Shown here: one piece after another, positions 1-8,137 of the stretch | Layout of the letters: every line of letters begins with the position of its first letter | How positions within the stretch are numbered: position 1 is the first letter of the stretch | NCBI GenBank assembly: GCA_002685455.1 | Contig: NYXF01000033.1 | Span: forward strand, 5,445 to 22,805 | Length of the DNA stretch: 17,361 nucleotides | Reading direction: 5' to 3' | DNA from: Porticoccus sp. | Lineage (GTDB): Bacteria; Pseudomonadota; Gammaproteobacteria; Pseudomonadales; Porticoccaceae | Notes under the pieces: generated by a model | Database searches by the model: none | Seen by the model: the letters and a program-made list of their open reading frames with translations, nothing else | Told to the model about the DNA's origin: nothing | Position numbers and translations under genes: made by a program

Positions 1-678
1 ATTGGAATAGACAAGGTTTTTTGTTTGCAGTTTAACAGATCTCTCAGAAGTCTTTCAGCAATAGATTTCATCGAGAAGATCCTGATTTATGGCTTGAAAG
101 TACAATGTCTCGTAGTTGGTGATGATTTCAGATTCGGTCATGATAGAAGTGGAAATTATAAGTTACTACAAAAATTTGGATATAAAAATAATTTTGATGT
201 CATCGATACCTGTACTATGGAGTATAAGAGAGAACGAATTAGTAGCACCAGGATACGTTCAGCCCTTAAGGCATCAAAATTCAATCTTGCAGAAAGATTG
301 TTGGGTGAGCCTTTCAAGATAACTGGTTGTGTTGTCTATGGGCAGAAACTTGGAAGAAAAATCGGAGTGCCTACTGCTAATGTCCAATTAAAAAGGTACA
401 GTGCACCGCTTCAAGGTGTTTTTACTGTAAAGGTTTATATTGATGATCGCTGTTTACCCGGTGTAGCTAATGTTGGAATCAGACCAACAATTGGAGATCT
501 TGTCAGACCAGTTCTTGAGGTTCACTTATTGGGCTTCAACGAGAATATTTATGGAAAAAGAATACATGTGGAGTTTAAATCAAAAATTAGAGGCGAAATT
601 AACTTTTCTTCTATAGAGCAAATGGTTAAAGAGATACATCACGATATTGAATATGCTAAACAATTTTTTTCTGTCTAA
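1..678 (+). CDS. ribF: Bifunctional riboflavin kinase / FAD synthetase, 5' end missing
   Basis: Makes FMN from riboflavin and then FAD from FMN in the cytoplasm. The frame is open from the first base, so the gene begins before the window; an internal TTG near base 25 is not a real start. About 225 residues are visible against roughly 310 for the family, so some 85-90 N-terminal residues, including the first nucleotide-binding motif, are missing. What remains shows the end of the adenylyltransferase domain, with GDDFRFGHDRSG and the RISSTRIRSAL motif (bases about 235-265). The riboflavin kinase domain follows, with GRKIGVPTANV (about 351-383) and a PGVANVGIRPT strand. The gene leads into ileS with a 19-base gap, the order found in E. 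coli and Pseudomonas, where ribF heads the ileS-lspA-fkpB-ispH operon. Nothing visible is broken. Confidence 0.96.
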   Translation: MGIDKVFCLQFNRSLRSLSAIDFIEKILIYGLKVQCLVVGDDFRFGHDRSGNYKLLQKFGYKNNFDVIDTCTMEYKRERISSTRIRSALKASKFNLAERLLGEPFKITGCVVYGQKLGRKIGVPTANVQLKRYSAPLQGVFTVKVYIDDRCLPGVANVGIRPTIGDLVRPVLEVHLLGFNENIYGKRIHVEFKSKIRGEINFSSIEQMVKEIHHDIEYAKQFFSV

Positions 679-697
679 CTTAAAGAAGATATAAGAA

Positions 698-3517
698 ATG
701 ATTGATTATAAATTAACCTTAAATTTACCTGCTACTTCGTTTCCAATGAAAGCCAATTTGGTTCAGAGAGAACCATCAACTCTCAAATATTGGGACGAAA
801 ATAAGATTTATGATAGATTGCGTGAAAAGCGTAAAGGCCAAAAAAAATTTATCCTACATGATGGTCCTCCGTATGCTAACGGCAGAATACATATCGGACA
901 TGCCGTAAATAAAATTCTGAAAGATATAATAATCAAATCTAAAAGCCTAAGCGGCTATGACGCACCTTTTGTTCCGGGTTGGGATTGTCATGGTTTGCCA
1001 ATCGAACATGAAGTTGAAAAAAAATTAGGCAAAGCAGGACAAAAAGTAGATCATAAAGTTTTTCGTCAAAAATGTAGGGACTACGCAAGACTCCAAGTTG
1101 CTGGACAAATGACAGATTTTATTCGGCTGGGAGTTTTTGCAGAATGGAATAATCCTTACCTCACTATGGATAATGAATTTGAAGCTAATATTATTCGTTC
1201 ACTTGGCAAAGTCATTAAGAACGGACATCTAATCAAAGGATATAAACCAGTATACTGGAGTGTAGTTGGTGCCTCTGCTTTAGCTGAAACAGAGGTTGAG
1301 TATCAAGAAAAAGAATCTTTTTCAATCGATGTTGCTTTTTTAGTTGTTGATCAAAAAAATTTTATTAAACAAATAAATAATATTAGCGGTACTGGTGAAA
1401 TATCTATTGTTATTTGGACCACAACACCCTGGACTATTCCATCGAACCAAGCAGTTTGTTTGAATCCTAACTTAAATTATGTACTTTTAGCTTGCAAACC
1501 AGCAGGTGCCACATTTGGTAGATATCTTGTGGCAGAAACACTTGTTGAAGCATTATTAGATCGCTGGCAGGTTGATGACTTTGAGATAGTAGGGTCCACC
1601 AAAGGCAACCAACTTGAGCTTATAAGTTTGAGGCATCCATTTTACGATCGAGAGATACCTGTAATACTTGGAGACCACGTCACTACAGAGGCGGGAACGG
1701 GCTGTGTTCATACTGCTCCTGATCATGGTGTGGAGGACTTTACGATTGCGAAAAAGTACAAAATCAGCACTCTCAACTATATCAATGATAATGGTGTATT
1801 TAAAAAAAATGTAGAATTTTTCGCTGGAGAACATGTTTATAAAGTTGATACGAATGTTATTGAATTACTCAAAACTAAAGGCAAGCTGATTTGCTCAAAT
1901 AAATTTACCCATAGTTACGCGCATTGCTGGCGTACAAAGACTCCATTAATTTATCGTGCTACTCCACAATGGTTCATCAGCATGACTAAAAAAAATCTGT
2001 TACGAGAAGCAAAAAAAATTGTTCCTGAAATCACTTGGTATCCAGATTGGGGAAGAGCAAGAATTGATGGAATGCTCGAGAATAGTCCAGATTGGTGTAT
2101 ATCTCGACAAAGAACTTGGGGGGTACCCATCACAATCTTTGTAGATAATTTAACGGGTGATATGCATCCTGATATGCCAAGAATTATTGAAACTATAGCA
2201 AATGGGGTTGAAAAGAATGGAATAGAGTTTTGGTATGATATTGATAAAAAGAAATTATTGGGAAGTCAGGCTAAAAATTACAGTAAGGTTAACGATACAC
2301 TCGATGTATGGTTCGATTCTGGTGTTACCCATGCGGCAGTTCTTGATCACCGCGAGGAACTTCAATTCCCAGCTGACCTTTATTTAGAAGGTTCAGATCA
2401 GCATAGAGGATGGTTTCAGTCATCCCTTAAAACCTCTTTGGCCATAAAAAATACTCCTCCCTACAAAGCAGTTATGACTCATGGATTTGTTGTCGATGCT
2501 ATGGGGCATAAAATGTCTAAATCACTAGGAAACGTTCTGTCCCCACAGCAAGTCATAAATGATCAAGGTGCAGATGTATTAAGATTATGGGTCGCAGCTA
2601 CTGATTGTAGTGGCGAGATGACTGTTTCTGAAGAAATATTAAAAAGAACAAGCGATTCATATCGTAGAATTAGAAATACTGCCAGATTTTTATTGTCAAA
2701 TTTAGATGATTTTGATCCGTCTAAAGATTTGGTGCCTACCAATAAAATGTTAGAACTCGATCTATGGGCTTTAAATTTAACTATATCTTTGCACGAAGAA
2801 ATTTTAATGGCATACGATAATTACCAGCTACACCATATATATCAAAAATTACATAATTTTTGTGTTATAGACATGGGAGGTTTCTATCTTAATATTATCA
2901 AAGACCGTCAATATACATGCCAGAAGAATTCGATAGCTAGAAGATCGGCTCAAACAGCGATTTTTTATATATTAGAATATTTTGTTCGCTGGATTTCACC
3001 AATATTGAGCTTTACAGCAGATGAGTTGTGGAGATTTATCCCAGGCGATAAAGAAGAATCGGTATTCTTTGCAGAATGGCCAGAATTACTAAATTTTTCA
3101 GAGGTAAAAATTAAAAGTTACGAATGGAAGATAATTATAGAAATAAGAAATATAGTAAACAAAATTTTAGAGAATAAAAAAACTGAAGGTATCCAAAAAT
3201 CCCTAGAGGCTGAGGTTACTATCTATGCTAAAAAATCATTAATAGAGGTGTTAGGGAAACTTGGAGACGAATTGAGATTTATTTTTATCACCTCTCAAGC
3301 CAGTGTTAAACCCTTAAGTGAAGCGGTAAACAAAAAAGATGTCATTTTAACTGAAGTTGAAGGTCTAAAGGTTAAAGTTACAAAAACTAAACATATTAAA
3401 TGTCAACGCTGTTGGCACCATACAGAAGACATAGGGTCTAATGAAAATCATATAAGCATCTGTAATAGATGTATTCAAAATATTGAGGGAAAAGGGGAGG
3501 TGCGACTCTATGCTTGA
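698..3517 (+). CDS. ileS: Isoleucyl-tRNA synthetase
   Basis: Charges tRNA-Ile with isoleucine; class I aminoacyl-tRNA synthetase, 939 residues, normal for the bacterial family. The N-terminus, [20 protein letters not shown], matches the usual start. The signature HIGH is at residues 65-68 and KMSKS at 605-609. The editing (CP1) domain carries [13 protein letters not shown] and [16 protein letters not shown]. The anticodon-binding domain follows KMSKS, and the C-terminal zinc finger has Cys902, Cys905, Cys922 and Cys925. A purine-rich AAAGAAG lies 11 bases before the ATG. The 3' end carries GGGGAGG (3494-3500), which encodes the conserved GKGEVR tail but also works as a Shine-Dalgarno site for the short frame starting at 3510. 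An A8 run near 1020 is in frame and does not interrupt the gene. Confidence 0.98.
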   Translation: MIDYKLTLNLPATSFPMKANLVQREPSTLKYWDENKIYDRLREKRKGQKKFILHDGPPYANGRIHIGHAVNKILKDIIIKSKSLSGYDAPFVPGWDCHGLPIEHEVEKKLGKAGQKVDHKVFRQKCRDYARLQVAGQMTDFIRLGVFAEWNNPYLTMDNEFEANIIRSLGKVIKNGHLIKGYKPVYWSVVGASALAETEVEYQEKESFSIDVAFLVVDQKNFIKQINNISGTGEISIVIWTTTPWTIPSNQAVCLNPNLNYVLLACKPAGATFGRYLVAETLVEALLDRWQVDDFEIVGSTKGNQLELISLRHPFYDREIPVILGDHVTTEAGTGCVHTAPDHGVEDFTIAKKYKISTLNYINDNGVFKKNVEFFAGEHVYKVDTNVIELLKTKGKLICSNKFTHSYAHCWRTKTPLIYRATPQWFISMTKKNLLREAKKIVPEITWYPDWGRARIDGMLENSPDWCISRQRTWGVPITIFVDNLTGDMHPDMPRIIETIANGVEKNGIEFWYDIDKKKLLGSQAKNYSKVNDTLDVWFDSGVTHAAVLDHREELQFPADLYLEGSDQHRGWFQSSLKTSLAIKNTPPYKAVMTHGFVVDAMGHKMSKSLGNVLSPQQVINDQGADVLRLWVAATDCSGEMTVSEEILKRTSDSYRRIRNTARFLLSNLDDFDPSKDLVPTNKMLELDLWALNLTISLHEEILMAYDNYQLHHIYQKLHNFCVIDMGGFYLNIIKDRQYTCQKNSIARRSAQTAIFYILEYFVRWISPILSFTADELWRFIPGDKEESVFFAEWPELLNFSEVKIKSYEWKIIIEIRNIVNKILENKKTEGIQKSLEAEVTIYAKKSLIEVLGKLGDELRFIFITSQASVKPLSEAVNKKDVILTEVEGLKVKVTKTKHIKCQRCWHHTEDIGSNENHISICNRCIQNIEGKGEVRLYA

Positions 3518-3572
3518 TAGGCTTTTAGCTTTGTTGATTTTCAATTCTTTTCTTTGCTGGGTAATTTTGTGA
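3510..3572 (+). CDS. Possible 20-residue hydrophobic coupling peptide between ileS and lspA
   Basis: Seen: an ATG at 3510 lies nine bases after GGGGAGG, one of the strongest ribosome-binding sequences in the window. It opens a frame encoding [20 protein letters not shown] and then TGA. The frame overlaps the last eight bases of ileS, and its stop overlaps the preferred GTG start of lspA as GTGA. The peptide is almost entirely hydrophobic and could span a membrane once. Inferred: it may hand ribosomes from ileS to lspA (translational coupling) or be a small membrane peptide. Against it, the Shine-Dalgarno bases are fixed anyway by the conserved C-terminal residues of IleS, and a 20-codon frame can arise by chance. 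I know of no family for it. Confidence 0.3.
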   Translation: MLDRLLALLIFNSFLCWVIL

Positions 3573-4039
3573 ACTGGAGCACACTGAGGTGGTATTCTTT
3601 ATCGTCTTTTATAATACTTGTTGATCAGCTTACAAAAAGCTTAGCTACAAAAAATCTATTATATGGAGAATATGTAAATATCTTTTCAGGGCTGAATTTA
3701 ATATTAGTCCATAATACCGGGGCAGCATTTAGCTTCTTAAGCGATGCTGGTGGTTGGCAGCGCTGGTTATTCTTACTAGTATCGTTGTCCGTAAGTATTA
3801 TTTTAATAATTTGGATTTTTAGATTAAAGGAGCAACAACTCTTAGAGTCATTATCACTAGCTTTAATTTTAGGCGGCGCTATCGGCAATTTAGTTGATCG
3901 AATATTCTTAGGATATATAATCGACTTTATTGATATTTATTATAAAAATTATCATTGGCCAGTTTTTAATGTGGCCGATGCGAGCATTACTCTCGGTGTG
4001 GTATTTTTTATTTCCAAAAACTTAGCTTTAAAAAAATAG
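3569..4039 (+). CDS. lspA: Lipoprotein signal peptidase II
   Basis: Inner-membrane aspartyl peptidase that removes the signal peptide of prolipoproteins after lipid attachment to Cys; BamD further along is a likely substrate. From GTG 3569 the protein has 156 residues (E. coli 164). It shows four hydrophobic segments, an early VDQLTKSLA, NTGAAFSFLSDAGGWQRW, GGAIGNLVDR, GYIIDFID and NVADASITLG. The catalytic Asp pair is probably Asp119 (YIIDFI) and Asp137 (NVADA), 18 apart as in E. coli. I prefer GTG 3569 over an in-frame TTG at 3554. The GTG has GGG seven bases before it, overlaps the stop of the preceding small frame, and gives the normal short N-terminus; the TTG has no ribosome-binding sequence. 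Eleven bases separate the stop from fkpB. Confidence 0.96.
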   Translation: MNWSTLRWYSLSSFIILVDQLTKSLATKNLLYGEYVNIFSGLNLILVHNTGAAFSFLSDAGGWQRWLFLLVSLSVSIILIIWIFRLKEQQLLESLSLALILGGAIGNLVDRIFLGYIIDFIDIYYKNYHWPVFNVADASITLGVVFFISKNLALKK

Positions 4040-4050
4040 AAAACTGACCT

Positions 4051-4518
4051 ATGAAAAAATCATCTGAGATTTCAAAATTGCTGGTTGGTCCAGAAACAAG
4101 AATAACTTTATACTTTTCTCTTTCGCTCGAGGATGGTTCTGAAGTTGACTCTAACTTTAATTCAGAGCCAGCTACCTGCACTTTTGGAGACGGTAAATTG
4201 TTACCAGGATTCGAATCAGTTTTGATCGGGTTAACCACAGGCGATAAACGCATTTTTTTTATTGAGCCAGAAAATGGATTTGGACAAAATAATCCGAACA
4301 ATATACAAGAATTTCCCAGGAAAAACTTTTCAGATATTGAGGACATGCGAGAAGGATTAATGATTTCCTTTGCTGATGCTAATGGTGCCGAGCTACCAGG
4401 CGTATTATCAGATATCGGCGAAGAAACAGTGGAAGTTGATTTCAACCATCCCTTAGCTGGCCATACTATAAAGTTTGAGGTTGAAATTATTTCTGTCGAG
4501 GCGGTAAACAAAAATTGA
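4051..4518 (+). CDS. fkpB: FKBP-type peptidyl-prolyl isomerase, SlpA/FkpB type
   Basis: Cytoplasmic proline isomerase and chaperone of the SlyD/SlpA group, 155 residues. The split FKBP domain is visible: the N-terminal part has [11 protein letters not shown] and [17 protein letters not shown] (residues about 25-65). The inserted flap region follows (about 70-125), and the domain closes with [18 protein letters not shown] (about 129-147), the typical SlyD/SlpA signature. There is no His-rich metal tail, so it is SlpA-like rather than SlyD-like. Its TGA stop overlaps the TTG start of ispH by four bases (TTGA at 4515-4518), which implies coupled translation. Position between lspA and ispH is the standard gammaproteobacterial order. 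A T8 run near 4253-4260 is in frame. The Shine-Dalgarno sequence is weak, so translation probably depends on lspA. Confidence 0.95.
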   Translation: MKKSSEISKLLVGPETRITLYFSLSLEDGSEVDSNFNSEPATCTFGDGKLLPGFESVLIGLTTGDKRIFFIEPENGFGQNNPNNIQEFPRKNFSDIEDMREGLMISFADANGAELPGVLSDIGEETVEVDFNHPLAGHTIKFEVEIISVEAVNKN

Positions 4519-5444
4519 TTGATATAAAGCTTGCAAACCCCAGAGGATTTTGCGCTGGTGTTGATAGAGCTATTGAAATAGTACTAAGGGCACTTGATCT
4601 TAATGGAGCTCCAATCTATGTTCGACATGAAGTCGTCCACAATAAGTCAGTAGTTGAAATGTTGAGAAAGCGCGGTGCCATTTTTGTTGATGACATAAGC
4701 GATATTCCAGATAACGTGACAGTGATTTTTAGTGCACATGGAGTTTCGCAAGCTGTTAGAAAGCAGGCGAGCAAAAAAAACCTAAAAATTTTTGACGCAA
4801 CCTGCCCTTTAGTAACAAAAGTTCATACAGAAGTCTCTCGATCCAGCCTTGATGGGGCTGACTGTATAATGATTGGCCATCACGAACATCCCGAAGTTGA
4901 GGGAACGATGGGCCAATATGAAAACAAAGAAAACATTTATTTAGTAGAAAATGCATCAGATGCCACATCATTGAAAATTAAAAATCCCTCTAATGTTACG
5001 TATGTAACGCAAACAACTCTATCGGTCGATGACACTGCGCATATTATAGATATATTACGCAATCGCTTTCCTTTGATTAAAGGCCCAAAAAAAGACGACA
5101 TATGCTACGCTACACAAAATAGACAAGATGCAGTTAAACAGCTTGCTCTTGAGTGTGATTTGGTTCTAGTAGTAGGCTCTACAAACAGTTCAAACTCAAA
5201 TCGTTTAAAAGAACTAGCTGAACGTTGCGGGGTGCAATCCTTTCTTGTTGATAACGCTGCAGATATATCTGAGGATTGGATAGTTGGCAAAAAAAGAATT
5301 GGAATTACTGCGGGAGCTTCTGCACCAGAGAGCCTTGTGCAAGAAGTCATAGAAAGCATAAAGTTAAAAGGTTGCCAGTCAGTAGTTGAAATTTTTGGAG
5401 CTGAAGAAAACATAAAATTTTCGATTCCAAAGGAGCTTCGTTAA
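4515..5444 (+). CDS. ispH: 4-hydroxy-3-methylbut-2-enyl diphosphate reductase
   Basis: Last step of the MEP isoprenoid pathway: reduces HMBPP to IPP and DMAPP with an iron-sulfur cluster. At 309 residues it has normal length. The cluster-binding cysteines are Cys13 (in [11 protein letters not shown]), Cys97 (DATCPLV) and Cys197 ([11 protein letters not shown]). The catalytic Glu127 lies in [13 protein letters not shown], and YVTQTTLS is also conserved. The start is a TTG within the fkpB stop (TTGA). It is preferred because the family begins only four to six residues before ANPRGFCAG and no other start codon fits. GAGGCGG some 10-16 bases upstream could serve as the ribosome-binding site. It ends the five-gene operon and runs convergently towards nadE, 18 bases away, with no obvious hairpin terminator between them. 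Confidence 0.97.
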   Translation: MIDIKLANPRGFCAGVDRAIEIVLRALDLNGAPIYVRHEVVHNKSVVEMLRKRGAIFVDDISDIPDNVTVIFSAHGVSQAVRKQASKKNLKIFDATCPLVTKVHTEVSRSSLDGADCIMIGHHEHPEVEGTMGQYENKENIYLVENASDATSLKIKNPSNVTYVTQTTLSVDDTAHIIDILRNRFPLIKGPKKDDICYATQNRQDAVKQLALECDLVLVVGSTNSSNSNRLKELAERCGVQSFLVDNAADISEDWIVGKKRIGITAGASAPESLVQEVIESIKLKGCQSVVEIFGAEENIKFSIPKELR

Positions 5445-5462
5445 AACTTCTAACTTAACATT

Positions 5463-6308
5463 TCAGTCATAAATTGTGGGTATCATCGCCCTTTTATGTA
5501 TTGTCTTATTGTATAAACCAACAATAACTTCAAGAGAGCGCTGATCTATAGGTTTGCCCTCTAAAAAATCATCAATTTTTTCATAGGTAACGCCAAGGAC
5601 ATCTTCGTCTGCTTTTTGTGGAGATAGACACTCCAGGTCTGCAGTTGGCATCTTCTTAAATATTGAACTCGGTGCGTTTAAAAACTCTGCTATCTCTCTA
5701 ACTTGTCTTTTATTTAGACCAAATAATGGAACTAAATCGCAGGCACCGTCTCCCCATTTAGTATAAAATCCTGTGACATTTTCAGCTGAGTGATCAGTCC
5801 CAAGAACAAGCCCACCTAAAAGGCCAGCTACCTGATATTGAATAGTCATGCGAATTCTCGCTTTAGTATTACCTTTAACAAAATCATAGGCGTCATCATT
5901 TTTGTTTTCAACTAAAGCATCCTTGATGGAGTTATTTATTTTTTCATTAGTTATATCAACACTTGGTTTTATATTAATAATAATACTTTTAGAGGGGCGT
6001 ATAAATTCTAAAGATTTTTTGCAGTCGATCTCATCAAGTTGTTCACCATAAGGCAGTCTTAAAGCAACAAAAGAGTAATTAAGGCTAGTCTGCTCTTGAT
6101 TTAGCTCGTTTATTGCTAATTGAGCCAGCCGACCGCAGATTGCGGAATCAACCCCACCACTAATCCCAAGAACCAGGTTAGCAAGTTTAGAGTTTATAAG
6201 AATCGATTTTATGAACTTAACCCTTCTATTTACTTCAAATTGAGGGTTAATGTTCGGCAAAACTTTCATTTCATCGAGGATTTTCTTATAGCTTGATTTA
6301 TTAGTCAT
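5463..6308 (-). CDS. nadE: Ammonia-dependent NAD+ synthetase
   Basis: Converts nicotinic acid adenine dinucleotide to NAD+ using ATP and ammonia. The P-loop-like pyrophosphatase motif LGISGGVDSA is at residues 48-56. Downstream are KGNTKARIRMTIQYQVAG and GTDHSAENVTGFYTKWGDGACDLVPLFGLNKRQVR, the hallmark NadE region that binds NaAD and ATP. At 281 residues it matches the short E. coli-type enzyme (275) and has no glutaminase (nitrilase) domain, so it should use free ammonia. The start has AAGGT about eight bases upstream on the minus strand. It is the last gene of the three-gene minus-strand block and lies 52 bases after the glycosylase gene. I do not know this neighbourhood for nadE from E. 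coli or Pseudomonas. Confidence 0.95.
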   Translation of the reverse strand: MTNKSSYKKILDEMKVLPNINPQFEVNRRVKFIKSILINSKLANLVLGISGGVDSAICGRLAQLAINELNQEQTSLNYSFVALRLPYGEQLDEIDCKKSLEFIRPSKSIIINIKPSVDITNEKINNSIKDALVENKNDDAYDFVKGNTKARIRMTIQYQVAGLLGGLVLGTDHSAENVTGFYTKWGDGACDLVPLFGLNKRQVREIAEFLNAPSSIFKKMPTADLECLSPQKADEDVLGVTYEKIDDFLEGKPIDQRSLEVIVGLYNKTIHKRAMIPTIYD

Positions 6309-6360
6309 TAATGGTTACCTTTTTTTAATCAAATTATAAAATTTATTAACTAATCGCATT

Positions 6361-6993
6361 TCAGTCATAAGATGCCCATAAAACGTTTGCAACAATTGAC
6401 CTATAAGGCTTCCAATTTAACCCTATTTTTGTCATTTCGACTTCAGTAGGCCTTTTTTTTAGGCTCTTAATTCTTTGTACAGCAACTTGCAGGCCTATAT
6501 CTTTAACAGGCCATATATCCCTTCTTTCTAGGGAGGCCAGCATATAACATTCTGCAGTCCAGTCTCCAATGCCTTTGATACTGCAAAGTGATTTCTTAAT
6601 ATTTTCATCACTCATCTTGTGTAAACGATTGAAAGAAAGCTCACCTGAGATAATACTTTCTGATAGACATTTACAGTACTGAATTTTAGGTCGACTTAAG
6701 CCTGTTGACCTCAGATTTGCGTCAGTTTCATTTAAAAAAATTTCAGGATCGAAATTTGGCAATAGATTTTTAAGCCTATCAAATATTGCTTTAGCAGACA
6801 CTACAGAAAGCTGCTGTTCTGTTATGAGTTGCACTAGACCCTCAAATCCCTTTTTTCTTTTGAAGGGTCTAAAGGTAGAGTAGGTTAGAAATAAAGATCT
6901 AAGATCCTTATCCCTCTCTGACAAAAAAATAATTTCCTTTTTGTAGGGATGATGATCAAAAATATTAAAGTTATTTATCAATTTATCGTACAT
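6361..6993 (-). CDS. DNA-3-methyladenine glycosylase, AlkA/HhH-GPD type, short form
   Basis: Probably removes alkylated bases in base excision repair. At 210 residues it contains little more than the HhH-GPD helical domain. Visible are ITEQQLSVVSAKAIFDRL (about residues 57-74), the helix-hairpin-helix LCSIKGIGDWTAECYML (136-152), and WPVKDIGLQVAV with the likely catalytic Asp165. There is no C-terminal Cys cluster, which argues against the Nth/MutY/MIG iron-sulfur branch. The N-terminal beta domain of E. coli AlkA (282 residues) is absent. The start has no clear Shine-Dalgarno sequence, only an A-rich leader. It lies between bamD (41 bases upstream) and nadE on the same strand. No Ada box or other sign of alkylation control is evident. 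The subfamily (AlkA, Mag or MagIII-like) is not resolved. Confidence 0.85.
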   Translation of the reverse strand: MYDKLINNFNIFDHHPYKKEIIFLSERDKDLRSLFLTYSTFRPFKRKKGFEGLVQLITEQQLSVVSAKAIFDRLKNLLPNFDPEIFLNETDANLRSTGLSRPKIQYCKCLSESIISGELSFNRLHKMSDENIKKSLCSIKGIGDWTAECYMLASLERRDIWPVKDIGLQVAVQRIKSLKKRPTEVEMTKIGLNWKPYRSIVANVLWASYD

Positions 6994-7034
6994 GTTTTTT
7001 TAAATATTTTGAAAATTTCGCTAAACAAATAAAC

Positions 7035-8012
7035 CTATTTAAAGATACCGAAGGTAACATTATCTACCCAAGAATCTTTAAATTGCTCGCCCTCTAATGC
7101 TTTGTAGCCCTCATTAAAAATATGTCGTGTATCAAAGCCAATTGACGCAGGCTTGTCAAAGAGGCCAGCAGTAAGTGTATTGGTCCAACTTCTCTCGATA
7201 GATACGGACTCCTCTTGATACTTAAAGCTACCGTTTGTATCTAGAGATGTGTGATTTGGATAATTTTGAGCAAGCAACTTTGCTGCTTCCAATGAAAGAT
7301 CGTGCATATCCATTAAGTAATAAGCTTGAGCCATGACCGCTAGTCCATCAGGAACAGCAGGAGTTTTTTGAAAATTTTCTATAACGTAACGCCCTCTATT
7401 TGCTGCAGCAAGATAAGCCCCTCGAATAAAGTAATAGTTAGCCGCATGGATCTCATAGCGAGCTAGGATATTTCTTAAATAGATCATCCTTTTTTGCGCA
7501 TCTGGAGCATACGGACTTTCCGGGTATCTATTTAGTAGTTCGCTAAAAGTGGAGAAAGAGTTTCTTGCAGACCCAGGGTCGCGCTTAGTTTCATCTAAAG
7601 GTAGAAATTTTCCAAACATACTGTCGCTTTTGACAAAAGTTGCTATACCTTTTACGTAAAAAGCATAGTCAATATTTTCATGCTGAGGATGGAGCCTAAT
7701 AAATCTATCAGCCACACTTATCGCTGCATCATATTCTCCAGCTTTAAGATATGCGTATATGAGTTCGAGTTGCGCTTGTTCGGCGTAATCACCAAATGGG
7801 AACTGCGCCTCAAGTGATCTGAGTTTTTCTATGGCAGTAAGCCAGAAACCACCTTTTAAGTCATCTTGTATAGCTCTAAAAAAATCTTTTTCTGTATAGC
7901 CTGATGTATCTAGTTGGTCTGAAGGTGAAGAAATACCATTAACCGTATTGAAGTAACTGCAACCGGTTGCTAGGAGGGAAAGTGATATAAATAATAAAAA
8001 TAAAAACCGCAT
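7035..8012 (-). CDS. bamD: Outer-membrane protein assembly lipoprotein BamD
   Basis: Periplasmic lipoprotein of the BAM complex that inserts beta-barrel proteins into the outer membrane. A lipoprotein signal peptide is at residues 1-17 with lipobox LATG and acylated Cys18. TPR-type helices follow and match E. coli BamD closely in ALEAQFPFGDYAEQAQLELIYAYLK-like stretches. Other matches are DRFIRLHPQHENIDYAFY, the RDPGSARNSFSTFSELLNRYP segment, and AKYEYS-like ARYEIHAANYYFIRGAY. At 325 residues it is about 80 longer than E. coli BamD (245), with a C-terminal extension as in Pseudomonas relatives. That extension holds two copies of an SWxxxxTxGxF motif, at residues 275-286 and 314-325. It is divergent from rluD, the standard arrangement. 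Signal peptidase II (lspA) in this window would process it. Confidence 0.95.
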   Translation of the reverse strand: MRFLFLLFISLSLLATGCSYFNTVNGISSPSDQLDTSGYTEKDFFRAIQDDLKGGFWLTAIEKLRSLEAQFPFGDYAEQAQLELIYAYLKAGEYDAAISVADRFIRLHPQHENIDYAFYVKGIATFVKSDSMFGKFLPLDETKRDPGSARNSFSTFSELLNRYPESPYAPDAQKRMIYLRNILARYEIHAANYYFIRGAYLAAANRGRYVIENFQKTPAVPDGLAVMAQAYYLMDMHDLSLEAAKLLAQNYPNHTSLDTNGSFKYQEESVSIERSWTNTLTAGLFDKPASIGFDTRHIFNEGYKALEGEQFKDSWVDNVTFGIFK

Positions 8013-8137
8013 TCTGATTTCACCCGGTATAACTTATGCCGTATTAAATTAAAGTGTTTTTTTGGCGCTGCTATATATAAGATACCATATTTAACCACAG
8101 CCTCGACAGTATGAAAATACACTAAACCGAGATTATA
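8013..8137. promoter_or_regulatory. Divergent promoter region between bamD and rluD
   Basis: This 125-base gap must start both the bamD (minus) and rluD (plus) transcripts. On the plus strand TTGGCG at 8062-8067 and CATATT at 8086-8091 could be -35/-10 boxes with an 18-base spacer. On the minus strand an extended -10-like TGGTATCTT lies at about 8079-8087, inside the same AT-rich core. These matches are weak and overlapping. I see no strong operator. A sigma-E promoter for bamD would be expected from E. coli, but I could not identify one. Confidence 0.35.

Noticed and set aside
25..27. TTG as a true start for the first gene
   Set aside because: The frame is open to base 1 and the protein lacks the N-terminal third of RibF, so the gene is simply cut by the window edge.
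3554..3568. TTG at 3554 as the lspA start
   Set aside because: No ribosome-binding sequence upstream; GTG 3569 fits family length and overlaps the preceding short frame.
4253..4260. T8 run in fkpB (and an A8 run near 1020 in ileS) as frameshift or slippage sites
   Set aside because: Both are in frame within intact conserved proteins; such runs are expected in an AT-rich genome.
4008..4511. Minus-strand open frame of 167 codons opposite fkpB
   Set aside because: It mirrors fkpB almost end to end, has no recognisable domain, and fkpB itself is certain by family and operon position.
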